Below, piece after piece: positions 24,687-34,002 of a stretch of 64,000 nt of DNA; the stretch's first letter is position 1, and each line of letters starts with the position of its first letter. The notes beneath the pieces are model-generated. The model saw only the letters and a list, made by a program, of their open reading frames with translations, ran no database searches and had not been told where the DNA came from. The position numbers and the translations under genes are program-made. The stretch covers positions 81,037-145,036 of the forward strand of contig JACKEC010000027.1 in NCBI GenBank assembly GCA_020633195.1, read 5' to 3'. Source of the DNA: Sandaracinaceae bacterium. GTDB taxonomy: Bacteria > Myxococcota_A > Polyangia > Polyangiales > Sandaracinaceae.

Positions 24687-26909
24687 ATGACGACGGACTC
24701 CGACCTCACGATCGAGTGCGAGGTGTCGATCGACGGGATCCCGCCCGGGGTGCTCGTGCCCCGCGACGTCTCGATCCGCGAGGCGGTCTTCGAGTGCACT
24801 CGGATCGACGCCGTGATCGAGAGCGTGCGGCCGGTCGAGCTCGAGGCGATGATCGGCGCGCACGCCGAGGTCCGACTGGTCCAGAGCGGCGAGGAGCGCT
24901 CGCTGCATGGCGTCATCGTGGCGGCCACCCTCGACCAGCCGCGCGAGGACGAGGAGTCCTTCCTGCTGACCGTCGAGATCCGGCCGCGGCTCTACCTGCT
25001 GAAGCTCGGGCGCGACCACCGGATCTTCAAGGACAAGAACCTCCAGGAGATCGTGCTCGAGGTGCTCGAGGGCGCGGGGCTGTCCGGCGACGACGTCGCG
25101 TGGAACGCGAACGGCGACTTCCCCACCCGGCCCCACGTCGTGCAGTACGGCGAGAGCGACTACGACTTCATCACGCGGCTGCTCTTCGCGGACGGCGTCG
25201 GCTTCCTCATCCACCACGACCTCGATCAGGAGGTCGTGCAGTTCTTCGACGACGGCTCGATGTTCGAGCCGATCGACGGCCCCTCCCAGCTCACCTTGGT
25301 GGACGAGGTCGGCGTCGGCGCCTCCACCGCGGTCGCGCTGAGCCTCCGCGCGCGGGTCGGCAGCGACCAGGTGATGCTCCGCGACTACGACCCGGAGAAG
25401 CCCGCCGCCGACCTCTCGTGCATGAACGCGATCGACGACGCGGTCGGCCTCGAGCAGTACGTGCACCCGGGCGGCTACCTCGAGATGTCGCCGGGCGAGC
25501 AGCGCGCCGAGCGGCTCCTCCAGCGCCTGCGCATGCGGAGCCGCGTCGCCACCGGTCGCACCATCAACCCGCTGATCGGCGCGGGGCGCTGGGTCGAGCT
25601 CGCGAGCCCGGAGGGTCGCGGGGATCGCAACGATCAGTGGCTGGTGCTCGAGGTCGAGCACCGCCTCCGCCCTCACCCGACGCCGATCGTGGAGACGCGC
25701 TTCGAAGCGATCCCGCTCGCCGTCGACTACCGGCCCCAGGCCGCGCCGAGCCCGCCCCGGACCTCGATGCAGCTCGCGTTCACGACGACGAGCTCGCCGA
25801 GCGAGGACATCCAGTGCGACGACCTCGGGCGGGTGCACGCGTACTTCCCGTGGGACCGCCGGGACGTCCGCGACCACACCGCCTCGGTCGGCATGCGGGT
25901 GGGTCAGCTCGCCCTCCCCGGGTCGATGCTGATCCCGCGGAACGGCTTCGAGCTGGTCATCCATCACGAGCTCGGCGACCTCGATCGGCCCACCGTCGTC
26001 TCGCACCTGTACAACGGCGAGCAGCGCCCCCCGTACGCGCTGCCCGAGGGCATGCTGCGCAGCTCGTTCCAGACGGGCACCACCTCGCAGGGCGGCGGCG
26101 CGAACGAGCTCCGCTTCGAGGACACCGCGGGCGCCGAGGGGATCCTGCTCAACGCCTCCAAGGACTGGACGGTCGACGTGGGCGACACCTCGACCACCGC
26201 GGTGGGGGTGAACGAGACCCTCGAGATCGGCGTCAACCGGTCGCTCTCGATCGGCACCGCCTACACCCAGAACGTCGAGGGCGCGCGCAGCGTGACGGTC
26301 GGCGCGAACCAGAAGGTGAACGTCGGCGCCAACCTCAGCGAGAGCGTCGGCGGCGACTACACGACGACCATCGGCGGCATGCGCATGGCGATGATCGGCG
26401 GTGACCTGCTCGAGAACACGACCGGCGACTGCACTCGGACCATCGGCGCGGTGCAGGTCCACGTCGGCATCAACGGCGTCGGCCGGACGATCGGCGGCTC
26501 GGCCACGACGACGGTGCTCGGCGCGTGGATCGAGGGCGTCGGCCAGAGCCGGCTCGTGAGCGCCGCGAACTTCGTCGAGACCGTCGGCGGGGTGAAGATG
26601 GTCAAGGCCAAGACGGTCGCGATCACGTGCGGCGCCGGCTATGTGCAGACGGCCGCGGTGCACGACGTGAAGTGCGGAGGGAGCCGCACCGACACGGCGA
26701 GCGGGCTCTTGAGCCTCGCCGCCGCCGGCGGGATCAAGGTCAAGGCCGACAACATCGTGATCGGCGCGGACAGCTCGCTCACCGTGAAGGCCGGCGGCTG
26801 CTCCATCAGCCTCAAGTCGTCCGGCACGGTCGAGATCACCGCCAGCGGCAACCTCGATCTTCGCGGCGCCAAGGGCATCAACCAAGCCATCCACAAGTCG
26901 GGTCCGTAG
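24687..26909 (+). CDS. vgrG: T6SS spike protein VgrG (second copy)
   Basis: A 740-residue VgrG of standard architecture without a cargo domain. The gp27-like part has LHGVIVAATLDQPRED, KDKNLQEIVLEVLEGAGLSG and ESDYDFITRLLFADGVGF. The OB fold begins at DDLGRVHAYFPWDRRD (about residue 378) and continues with SMLIPRNGFELVIHHELGD. The needle is a series of short repeats such as SVTVGANQKVNVGANLSESV. It is more diverged than the other two VgrGs: the usual SCWIR reads SVGMR and the usual QFEEGDPDRP reads HHELGDLDRP. A heterotrimer with its neighbours is conceivable. It follows the Tsi6-like gene after 13 bp. Confidence 0.92.
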   Translation: MTTDSDLTIECEVSIDGIPPGVLVPRDVSIREAVFECTRIDAVIESVRPVELEAMIGAHAEVRLVQSGEERSLHGVIVAATLDQPREDEESFLLTVEIRPRLYLLKLGRDHRIFKDKNLQEIVLEVLEGAGLSGDDVAWNANGDFPTRPHVVQYGESDYDFITRLLFADGVGFLIHHDLDQEVVQFFDDGSMFEPIDGPSQLTLVDEVGVGASTAVALSLRARVGSDQVMLRDYDPEKPAADLSCMNAIDDAVGLEQYVHPGGYLEMSPGEQRAERLLQRLRMRSRVATGRTINPLIGAGRWVELASPEGRGDRNDQWLVLEVEHRLRPHPTPIVETRFEAIPLAVDYRPQAAPSPPRTSMQLAFTTTSSPSEDIQCDDLGRVHAYFPWDRRDVRDHTASVGMRVGQLALPGSMLIPRNGFELVIHHELGDLDRPTVVSHLYNGEQRPPYALPEGMLRSSFQTGTTSQGGGANELRFEDTAGAEGILLNASKDWTVDVGDTSTTAVGVNETLEIGVNRSLSIGTAYTQNVEGARSVTVGANQKVNVGANLSESVGGDYTTTIGGMRMAMIGGDLLENTTGDCTRTIGAVQVHVGINGVGRTIGGSATTTVLGAWIEGVGQSRLVSAANFVETVGGVKMVKAKTVAITCGAGYVQTAAVHDVKCGGSRTDTASGLLSLAAAGGIKVKADNIVIGADSSLTVKAGGCSISLKSSGTVEITASGNLDLRGAKGINQAIHKSGP

Positions 26910-26911
26910 CG

Positions 26912-29683
26912 ATGGCGAACGGCGACCAAGTGGCGCTGAGCGCCGAGCTCTTCCTGCACGAGCACTCCGAGGTGGTCGTGGTCCACCGCGTGCGCGGCCA
27001 CGAAGAGCTCTCGCGGGCGTTCTTCCTCGAGGTCGACTTCGAGACCTCGTACCTCGACGCCGACCCGCTGCGCGGGACCGACGTGCAGCTCTGGCTCAGC
27101 GAGGCGACCGGCGACGAGCGGCACTTCACGGGCATCGTCCACGCGGTGACGGTGAACGCGCTCGACGAGACCGAGAGCGGCGAGGACGAGCGCGTCCGCT
27201 GCCACGTGGTCATCGCCCCCAAGGCCTACCTGCTGAAGCACCGCCACGGCTTCCGCATCTTCCAGCGCAAGGACATCAAGGAGATCGCGCAGGAGCTCTT
27301 CGAGAACGCGGGCCTCGACCTCGCGCTGCTCGACGACTCCCCGCTCACCGGCTCGTACGAGAAGCGCGAGCTCTGCGTTCAGTACGACGAGTCGGAGTGG
27401 GACTTCCTCTGCCGCCTCCTCGAGGACGAGGGCATCTGGTTCACGTTCCGCCAGGAGGCGGACGCCGCGGTGCTCGAGCTCAACGACAACAGCCCGAGCG
27501 CGCCGATGGCCACGCCGGACGCGCTGACCCACCGCGACCCGCGGGACACCGCGGGCGAGGCGTGCGTCACCGACTGGCAGGAGCGACGCGCGGCGGCGGT
27601 CTCGATCACGACCTTGCGCGATCACGATCCGCTCCTGCCCTCGACCCCCTTGAACGAGCAGGCGACCGACGACGACGACCCCTTCGGCCGCGAGCACTAC
27701 GAGTTCCCGGGCGGCTGGGTGCGCTTCTCCGGCGACGAGAAGATCGACCCGGGGCACCTCGCGACCCGCGCGCAGGTGCGGCTCGAGGAGGCGCGCGCGA
27801 TGCGCCAGGTCGGGCGCGGCCTCGCGACGACGGCGACGCTCCTGCCAGGCCGCCGCTTCGAGCTCATCGGCAGAGACTTCGCCTCCGGCGAGAAGCTGAT
27901 CGTCGGGATCCGCTGGGACCTGCGCTTCCACGAGGAGCGGAGCGCCGACCAGGAGCGCGTGCTCGGCATCGAGCTGACCACGATCCCGTCCGAGACGATG
28001 TTCCGCCCGGCGCGGACGACCCCGAAGCCGCGCATCTACGGGATGCAGACGGCGCGCGTCACCGGTCCCTCCGGCCAAGAGGTCCACACCGACGAGCACG
28101 GCCGCGTGAAGGTGCAGTTCCACTGGGATCGCCAGGGCGAGCTCGACGAGCGCTCGAGCTGCTGGATCCGCACCGGCCAGACGCACACCACCGGCTCGGT
28201 GATGGTCCCGCGGATGGGCTGGGAGGTCTTGGTCCAGTTCGAGGAGGGCGACCCCGATCGCCCCATCGTCCTGGGCAAGCTCTACAACCCGATCGATCCG
28301 CCGGCGTACGCGCTGCCCGCTCAGAAGACGGTCACCGGGATCCGCTCGGAGTCGTCGCCGGGACGCAGCGGCATCAACGAGGTGCGCTTCGACGACGTCG
28401 CCGGCAGCGAGCGCTTCGAGATCCGCGCGCAATACGACTTGCAGGCCGTCGCCGCGAACAACAAGACCCACTCGGTCACCACGCGGGCCGACCGCGCCGT
28501 CGGCGGCGATCGCAGCGCGACCATCGGCTCGAACGAGAGCATCTCCGTCGCGACCGACCACATGGCGAGCGTGATCGGCGACCACAACGTGACCGTCGGC
28601 GCGACGCGGGAGGTCAAGGTCTCCTCGGGGCTCGTGTCCGAGACCACTGGCTCCATGTCCAACACGGTCGGCGCGATGGAGATGATGATGGTGGGCAACC
28701 CCGTCGGCGCCATCGTCGAGCTCATCGCGGCCAAGGCGATCGGGGCGGTGGCGGGCAAGGCGGCGCAAGCCGTCGGGCGCGCGAACAGCGGCATGCTCGG
28801 GGCGGTCAACCGCGGCCTCACCGGGGCCCAGAAGGCCATGGGCCCGTTGGCCCAGTTCGCCGGCCCCGCGACCGCGCTGCTCGCGGGCGGCAACCCGACG
28901 GCCGCCGTGCTCGGGAACACCGCCGGGCAAGTGCTCGCGGCCGACAACGCGCTGTCGGCGTTGACCGGCATGGGGGTCGGGATGGCCACCAACGTCGGCG
29001 CGGGGATGCTCACCTCGACGGTGCACGACGCGCTCGCCGGCGGCGGCGGCGGCGGCGGCGGGGCTGGCGGCGGCGGCGGCGGAGCTGGCGGCGGCGGCGG
29101 CGGAGCTGGCGGCGGGGCTGGCGGCGGCGGCGGGGCTGGTGGCGGCGGCGGTGGCGGCGGCGGCGGTGGCGGCGGCGGTGGCGGCGGCGGCGGCAGCGGT
29201 CAGTGGACGACCGTCGTGGGCGGCAACATCACCGAGACGGTCGGGGCGCTCGGCATGATGGCGACCGCGCAGGGCATCAGCTTCGGCATCACCGGCTCGA
29301 ACACGGAGACCGTGCTCGGCGCTCGGATCGAGGCGATCAAGATCGGCAAGGCCGAGAACGTGGGCGTCGCCAAGGCGGAGACCATCGCGGGGCTCTACTC
29401 GCTCAGCTCGGCGGCCGGGCTCACGGTCACCGCGAAGGCCGCGGTCGCGATCAACGTGGGCTCGCGCCTCAAGATGAGCATCGCCAAGGGGCACTCGCTG
29501 GCCTCCAAGGGCTCGGCCAAGGTCACCACCACGACCACGAAGCTCGAGGCCAAGACCATCACGCTCAAGTGCGGCGCGTCCGAGGTCGCGATCGACTCGG
29601 GCGGAGTGCAGATCAAGGGCCTCCAGATTACTTTCAAGGCGAGCGAGATCACCGTCGATCCGTCCGCCATCAAGCCGGGTTGA
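26912..29683 (+). CDS. vgrG: T6SS spike protein VgrG (third copy) with inserted Ala/Gly domain
   Basis: A 923-residue VgrG starting 2 bp after the second copy. The gp27-like part (FTGIVHAVTVNALDETE, RKDIKEIAQELFENAGLDL, SEWDFLCRLLEDEGIWFTF) and OB fold (HGRVKVQFHWDRQGELDERS, about residue 395 on) are canonical. The needle starts near residue 500 but is interrupted at about 591-762. The insertion contains hydrophobic helices (GNPVGAIVELIAAKAIGAVA; VLAADNALSALTGMGVGMAT) and a pure Gly/Ala tract of about 50 residues (29038-29197). After it, needle-like sequence resumes (TETVGALGMMATAQGISFGI). The insert may be cargo or a membrane-active element; this is inference. Confidence 0.92.
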   Translation: MANGDQVALSAELFLHEHSEVVVVHRVRGHEELSRAFFLEVDFETSYLDADPLRGTDVQLWLSEATGDERHFTGIVHAVTVNALDETESGEDERVRCHVVIAPKAYLLKHRHGFRIFQRKDIKEIAQELFENAGLDLALLDDSPLTGSYEKRELCVQYDESEWDFLCRLLEDEGIWFTFRQEADAAVLELNDNSPSAPMATPDALTHRDPRDTAGEACVTDWQERRAAAVSITTLRDHDPLLPSTPLNEQATDDDDPFGREHYEFPGGWVRFSGDEKIDPGHLATRAQVRLEEARAMRQVGRGLATTATLLPGRRFELIGRDFASGEKLIVGIRWDLRFHEERSADQERVLGIELTTIPSETMFRPARTTPKPRIYGMQTARVTGPSGQEVHTDEHGRVKVQFHWDRQGELDERSSCWIRTGQTHTTGSVMVPRMGWEVLVQFEEGDPDRPIVLGKLYNPIDPPAYALPAQKTVTGIRSESSPGRSGINEVRFDDVAGSERFEIRAQYDLQAVAANNKTHSVTTRADRAVGGDRSATIGSNESISVATDHMASVIGDHNVTVGATREVKVSSGLVSETTGSMSNTVGAMEMMMVGNPVGAIVELIAAKAIGAVAGKAAQAVGRANSGMLGAVNRGLTGAQKAMGPLAQFAGPATALLAGGNPTAAVLGNTAGQVLAADNALSALTGMGVGMATNVGAGMLTSTVHDALAGGGGGGGGAGGGGGGAGGGGGGAGGGAGGGGGAGGGGGGGGGGGGGGGGGGGSGQWTTVVGGNITETVGALGMMATAQGISFGITGSNTETVLGARIEAIKIGKAENVGVAKAETIAGLYSLSSAAGLTVTAKAAVAINVGSRLKMSIAKGHSLASKGSAKVTTTTTKLEAKTITLKCGASEVAIDSGGVQIKGLQITFKASEITVDPSAIKPG

Positions 29684-29696
29684 AAGGACGAACGTC

Positions 29697-30164
29697 ATGA
29701 AGGTAGCCGCGCTGAGGAAGGCCGAGTCCGAGCCCGCCGTCCGCGAGATCCCCGACGCCGATCCGGTGGTCGGGATCGCGACGCTGCTCGCGCCCACCGA
29801 CACGGGATGGCGCGTCCGGGTGGGGGCCCGCGAGCGCGACGCGAGCGTGGACGCGAGCGTGGATCCGCGCCTGCTGACGCGGTCCCACGAGTCGGGCGCG
29901 CGCGTCGTGATGGAGACCCAGGGCGGCCAGGCGACGATCGTGGGCGTGCTCCTCACCGCGCCGGCGCTGACGGTGGACCGCGACGGCGACGTCCACGCGA
30001 GCGTGCGCCGCTTCGTGGTCGAGGCCACCGACGAGGCGATGCTCAAGACGCGCCGCGCGATGGTCCGCCTCGGCGCGCGCGACATCGAGCACTACGCCGA
30101 CGAGATCAAGACGAGGGCGCGGGACACCGTCCGGCTCCTCGGCGCCATCATTCGACTGAACTGA
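29697..30164 (+). CDS. DUF6484-like T6SS-associated protein
   Basis: A 155-residue protein directly after the third vgrG (13 bp gap). The N-terminal half (VVGIATLLAPTDTGWRVRVG, then SGARVVMETQGGQATIVGVL) has the small beta-barrel pattern of DUF6484, which is found beside vgrG genes. The C-terminal half looks like additional VgrG-type beta-helix repeats (DRDGDVHASVRRFVVEATD). It may bind the spike or link it to a partner. The label is by pattern and position. Confidence 0.6.
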   Translation: MKVAALRKAESEPAVREIPDADPVVGIATLLAPTDTGWRVRVGARERDASVDASVDPRLLTRSHESGARVVMETQGGQATIVGVLLTAPALTVDRDGDVHASVRRFVVEATDEAMLKTRRAMVRLGARDIEHYADEIKTRARDTVRLLGAIIRLN

Positions 30165-30178
30165 CCCGGGAGAGCCTC

Positions 30179-30550
30179 ATGGCCGTCGTGACCGCGTTGA
30201 TGATGGATGTCGCTACCGAGAGCACGAGCCACGTGATGGCGCCGATGGCGCCCAACATGTGCATCACCCCGGCCGCGCCGAGCCCGCTGCCGCTGCCCTA
30301 CCCGAACATCAGCGACAGCGGGAAGCTCGACCCCGGCTGCGAGAAGGTCGTCATCGGCAGCAGCAAGAAGTCGATGAACCTCAAGAGCAAGCTCGCGAAG
30401 GTCAAGGGCAACGAGGCCGGGACTCAGAAGGACATCACCACGATGCAGACGAACGGGACCGCGTGGGTCACCGTCGGCGCGTTCACGGTGCTGTTCGAAG
30501 GCGCGCCGGTCGCCTTCACGGGCTCGATCGGTTTCTCGAACTCGATGTAG
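30179..30550 (+). CDS. DUF4150/PAAR-like protein
   Basis: A 123-residue protein that should cap the VgrG needle. It has the characteristic segment MCITPAAPSPLPLPYPNISD, followed by KVVIGSSKKSMNLKSKLAKV and TTMQTNGTAWVTVGAFTVLF with FEGAPVAFTGSIG. These are DUF4150 (PAAR-like) features. There is no C-terminal toxin; the length equals the bare domain. It is the last gene of the T6SS island, 14 bp after the DUF6484-like gene. Confidence 0.85.
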   Translation: MAVVTALMMDVATESTSHVMAPMAPNMCITPAAPSPLPLPYPNISDSGKLDPGCEKVVIGSSKKSMNLKSKLAKVKGNEAGTQKDITTMQTNGTAWVTVGAFTVLFEGAPVAFTGSIGFSNSM

Positions 30551-30598
30551 CCGGGCCGCGCTCCCCGCGACGCCGAGGCGCCGCGGGGGGGCCGTGGC

Positions 30599-31303
30599 TC
30601 AGGGGCAGCTGAGCGCGGCGGCGGCGCCGGTCGGGTCGTAGCTCCCCGGGCCGTGGCCGTCGGCGTCCTGCATCCGACGGATCGAGCCGCCGCTGATCGC
30701 GCCCGCGCAGTCGCCGACCCAGTCGCCGTCGGCCTCGGCGGTCATCTTGCGGCTCGGCGTGTGCCCGCTGCCCCAGCACACGAAGTCGATCTGCGCGGCG
30801 GCGTCGCCGAAGGCGCCGGAGCTGTAGAACGCGACCTCGCCGCCCGCGTCGGTGTCCGCGAAGCCCGACGGCCAGGCGAACACGTGCCTGTCGTTGGCCG
30901 CGATCGTGACGCCGGCCTCGATCGAGCTCAGCGACGGGTACGTGGGCCGCTGGCAGAAGACGTAGCCGGCCGTGCTGATCGGCGCCGCGGTGGGGTTGAA
31001 GACGGTGATGGAGGTGCCCGGGTCGATCTCCTCGATGACCAGGTCCGTCGCCGCGCAGACGCCGCTGCCAGTGCTGCCGCCCGCGTCCACGTCGCCCGCG
31101 TCCACGTCACCCGCGTCGACCCCGCCGCCCGCGTCCGTGCCCGGTCCCGCGTCGGTGCCGCCGGGGCCCGCGTCGGTGTCCACCATGCCCGAGTCGGTCC
31201 CGCTCGGCCCCGCGTCGGTCCCCGAGGGACCCGCGTCCGAGCCGCCGTTGTCGTCGCACCCCATCAACATCAGACCGAGGCAGCACGCAGAACGCAAAGT
31301 CAT
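30599..31303 (-). CDS. Lipoprotein with Asp-Ala-Gly linker and beta-rich domain
   Basis: A 234-residue exported lipoprotein with a lipobox (LMLMGC, near residue 16). An extended low-complexity linker of GTDAGP / VDAGD units covers about residues 20-75. Such linkers are common in lipoproteins of Sandaracinus-like bacteria. The C-terminal domain (LVIEEIDPGTSITVFNPTAA, then HVFAWPSGFADTDAGGEVAF, ending RRMQDADGHGPGSYDPTGAA) resembles a lamin-tail-type domain. The RCC1 lipoprotein gene lies immediately upstream, with no base between the two, so they form an operon. Role unknown. Confidence 0.75.
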   Translation of the reverse strand: MTLRSACCLGLMLMGCDDNGGSDAGPSGTDAGPSGTDSGMVDTDAGPGGTDAGPGTDAGGGVDAGDVDAGDVDAGGSTGSGVCAATDLVIEEIDPGTSITVFNPTAAPISTAGYVFCQRPTYPSLSSIEAGVTIAANDRHVFAWPSGFADTDAGGEVAFYSSGAFGDAAAQIDFVCWGSGHTPSRKMTAEADGDWVGDCAGAISGGSIRRMQDADGHGPGSYDPTGAAAALSCP

Positions 31304-32335
31304 CTAATCCTCCTGCACCCCTCGATCCACGGGCTGCGGGTCGAGGCTGTGGACTCCGCCATCGTCGCCCAATTGACCACGATCATTCCACCCCCAACAC
31401 CAGACGCGCCCGGCCGCGGCCGCGCAGGTGTGGCGATCGCCGACCCCCACCGAGGTGACCGGCGACGGGAGCCCGCGCACCGCCGAGGGCGCCGGCCGAA
31501 GCGCGAACGAGCCGTCGCCGAGCTGGCCGTGATCGTTCTTGCCCATGCAGAAGAGCGCGCCCGCCGCGTCGGTGACGCACAGGTGATCGATCGCGCCCGC
31601 CGCGAGCGCGCCGCCCGAGAACGGGATCACTCGTGGGCGGGTGAGCGGCTCGCCCGCGCCGCCCGGCTCCACGCCGTGGCACGTGACGGCGTCGGCGCTC
31701 AGCGCGCACACGTGGTCCGCGCCGACCGCCACGTCGTGAACCGCGTCGGCGCTGACCTCGTAGCCGCCGAAGCAGGCGAGGTGGTCGCGTCGATCGATCA
31801 CGCAGGTGGTGTCGAACCCGGCGACCACGCGGCGCGCGTCGAGGTCGCGGCACGCCGGCGCGAGGACGTCGGCGGGTCCCGCGCCGGGCTCCGACTGACC
31901 GCTCCCGTTCCACCCCCAGCAGCACACCGCGCCGTCCGCGGTCCACGCGCACGCGTGCGCGAAGCCGACGGTGACGCCCACCGCGGGCGCGAGCCCCTCG
32001 ACCCGCCGCGGCGTGGCGGAGTCGTCGAACGAGCCGTCCCCGAGCTGCCCCCGGTGGTTCTGCCCGAAGCACCAGACCGCCCCGTCGCGATCGAGCGCGC
32101 AGGTCGTCCCTCCGCCAGCCGCGACCCCGATCGGCGAGAGCGTCGCGAGGTCGACGCCGAGCTGCCCGTGGTCGTTCGACCCCCAGCACTGGAGCGCGCC
32201 ATCCCAGAGACCACACCCGTGCTCGACCCCGACCGCGACGAGCGGGTCATCCCCCGGCCCCGCGCAGCCGCCGCCAAGAGGAGCGCCGAGCAGCGCGACG
32301 AGCATCCCGACGACGATCCAGCGAGGCACGCGCAT
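31304..32335 (-). CDS. RCC1-repeat lipoprotein
   Basis: A 343-residue exported lipoprotein. Start taken at the Met before RVPRWIVVGMLVALLGAP, with lipobox LGGGC. It consists of about six RCC1-like blades of the form C.W.WNDRGQLGD, for example GALQCWGSNDHGQLG, AVWCFGQNHRGQLGDG, GALFCMGKNDHGQLGDG and RVWCWGWNDRGQLGD. In eukaryotes RCC1 is a seven-bladed propeller; bacterial secreted versions are known but their ligands are not. Cys pairs may form disulfides. It heads a two-gene operon with the following lipoprotein. Two other RCC1 lipoproteins occur in the window. Confidence 0.85.
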   Translation of the reverse strand: MRVPRWIVVGMLVALLGAPLGGGCAGPGDDPLVAVGVEHGCGLWDGALQCWGSNDHGQLGVDLATLSPIGVAAGGGTTCALDRDGAVWCFGQNHRGQLGDGSFDDSATPRRVEGLAPAVGVTVGFAHACAWTADGAVCCWGWNGSGQSEPGAGPADVLAPACRDLDARRVVAGFDTTCVIDRRDHLACFGGYEVSADAVHDVAVGADHVCALSADAVTCHGVEPGGAGEPLTRPRVIPFSGGALAAGAIDHLCVTDAAGALFCMGKNDHGQLGDGSFALRPAPSAVRGLPSPVTSVGVGDRHTCAAAAGRVWCWGWNDRGQLGDDGGVHSLDPQPVDRGVQED

Positions 32336-32397
32336 CGAGCATAGCCGCCCCGACGCGCTCACGACTTCCGCGGCCGCGAATTCACGGGACGAACCCG

Positions 32398-32443
32398 ACG
32401 AGAAAACCTCTTTGCCCCCTTGGCGCCCTCCGCGCGAAATTCC
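32398..32443. repeat. Dispersed repeat copy (related to 49705-49749)
   Basis: CGAGAAAACCTCTTTGC starts a segment ending in CGCGCGAAATTCCA. About 38 of 45 positions match the segment at 49705-49749. It lies in the 173-bp gap between the RCC1 gene and the amidase, where no gene is seen. Upstream, AATTCACGGGACGAAC may be a relic of the opposite arm. Confidence 0.65.
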
Positions 32444-32508
32444 ACGCCCCCGAGGCCGGTCGCGCGGGTTGGAACAACCCCTCCGGAAATGAGGTACAAC
32501 CGCGCTCC

Positions 32509-34002
32509 ATGGGATTCGCGGAGTACGACCGCTTCGATGGGCTCGGCCTCGCCGAGCTGGTCGCGCGCGGCGAGGTGAGCCCGACCGAGCTCCTCGACGA
32601 GGCGATCGAGCGGGCCGATCGCATCAACCCGCGCATCAACGCGATCGTCATCGAGATGTTCGACGAGGCGCGGCGACGCGTGGCGAAGGACGAGCTGGCG
32701 GGCCCCTACGCGGGCGTCCCGTTCCTCTTGAAGGACCTCGCGAGCGCGTACGCCGGGGTGAAGCTCCAGAGCGGCAGCCAGCTCTACCGGGGCTACCACC
32801 CCGCGCACCACTCCGAGCTGATCGAGCGCTACCTGCGGGCCGGCCTCGTCGTGTTCGGCAAGACCAACACGCCCGAGCTCGGGATCGTGCCGGTGACCGA
32901 GCCGGCGATCTACGGCGCGGCCCACAACCCGTGGCGGCACGGCCGCACCCCCGGCGGCTCGAGCGGCGGCGCGGCCGCGGCGGTGGCGGCGGGGATCGTC
33001 CCGATGGCGCACGGCGGCGACGGCGGCGGCTCGATCCGGATCCCCGCGGGCTGCTGCGGCCTCTTCGGGCTCAAGCCCTCCAAGTACCGGATGCCCGTGG
33101 GCCCCGACGAGCCGGAGCGCTTCTTCGGCTTCTCCGTCGAGCACGTGATCACCCGGAGCGTGCGCGACAGCGCCGCGATGCTCGACGCGACCGCCGGCGA
33201 GGAGGCCGGCTCGATCTACTTCCCGAGGCCCGCCGAAGGCTTCCTCGCGGCGCTCGACGAGCCGTTCGAGCGGCCGCTGCGGATCGCGTTCACGGACGAG
33301 CCGCTGCTGCCCGCGCCCAAGAACGTCGACGCGACGCGCGCCGTCGAGCGCGCGGCCAAGCTGTGCGAGGACCTCGGCCACCACGTCGAGCGCGCGCGCC
33401 CCCGCTTCGACGCCGCGGCCTTCGCCAAGGCGTTCTTCTACCACTTCGCGATCGGCGTCGCGGGCGAGCTCAAGTGGGCCGAGCGGCACCTGCACCGGCC
33501 GACGCGCGCGACGGACGTCGAGCAGCTCACGTGGGTGCTCGGCATGGCCGGGCGCTCCCTCGACGGCGGCGACGTCGTCGTGCAGCGGCGCATCCTGCAC
33601 GTCGAGGCGGCCAAGATCGTCGCGTTCTTCGGCGACTACGACGTCCTGCTCACCCCGACGACGGGCACGCCGCCGCTCGAGCACGGCGCGCTGCTCCCGC
33701 AGGGCCTCGAGGCGAAGATGCAAGACGTCTTGGCGCTGACGGACACGCCCGCGCTCCTCAAGATCCCGGGCCTCCTCGATCGCGCGATCGCCCGCGCGTA
33801 CGACTTCTCTCCGTACACGCCGCCCTTCAACGTGACGGGGCAGCCCTCCGCGAGCGTCCCGCTCCACTGGACCGACGACGGGCTCCCGCTCGGCTCGATG
33901 ATCACCGCGCGGCCGGGGGACGAGAAGACGGTCCTGCGCCTCGCCCAGCAGCTCGAGGCGGCGCAGCCCTGGTTCGACCGACGCGCGCCGACGCACGCGT
34001 GA
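32509..34002 (+). CDS. Amidase (amidase signature family)
   Basis: A 497-residue amidase. The Ser-cisSer-Lys catalytic triad is visible: Lys in [13 protein letters not shown] (about residue 78), the Gly/Ser-rich motif [19 protein letters not shown] (about 147-165) and the nucleophile in [20 protein letters not shown] (about 169-188). The C-terminal [20 protein letters not shown] is also typical. Substrate cannot be told: 6-aminohexanoate-cyclic-dimer hydrolase-like or general amide hydrolysis are options. Its stop overlaps the start of the acyl-CoA synthetase by one base, so the amide-derived acid could be the substrate of the next enzyme. Confidence 0.92.
   Translation: MGFAEYDRFDGLGLAELVARGEVSPTELLDEAIERADRINPRINAIVIEMFDEARRRVAKDELAGPYAGVPFLLKDLASAYAGVKLQSGSQLYRGYHPAHHSELIERYLRAGLVVFGKTNTPELGIVPVTEPAIYGAAHNPWRHGRTPGGSSGGAAAAVAAGIVPMAHGGDGGGSIRIPAGCCGLFGLKPSKYRMPVGPDEPERFFGFSVEHVITRSVRDSAAMLDATAGEEAGSIYFPRPAEGFLAALDEPFERPLRIAFTDEPLLPAPKNVDATRAVERAAKLCEDLGHHVERARPRFDAAAFAKAFFYHFAIGVAGELKWAERHLHRPTRATDVEQLTWVLGMAGRSLDGGDVVVQRRILHVEAAKIVAFFGDYDVLLTPTTGTPPLEHGALLPQGLEAKMQDVLALTDTPALLKIPGLLDRAIARAYDFSPYTPPFNVTGQPSASVPLHWTDDGLPLGSMITARPGDEKTVLRLAQQLEAAQPWFDRRAPTHA

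Noticed and set aside
21212..24928. 1238-codon minus-strand reading frame opposite the first vgrG
   Set aside because: Same reason: antisense to VgrG, rich in Val/Arg/Leu/Ala without domains.
26639..30085. 1148-codon minus-strand reading frame opposite the third vgrG
   Set aside because: It is antisense to well recognised VgrG sequence, with composition typical of a shadow frame.
12297..30550. Calling the island a complete type VI secretion system
   Set aside because: No tssB, tssC, tssE, tssF, tssG, tssK, tssJLM, hcp or clpV gene is present; only tip, cargo and accessory genes are seen.
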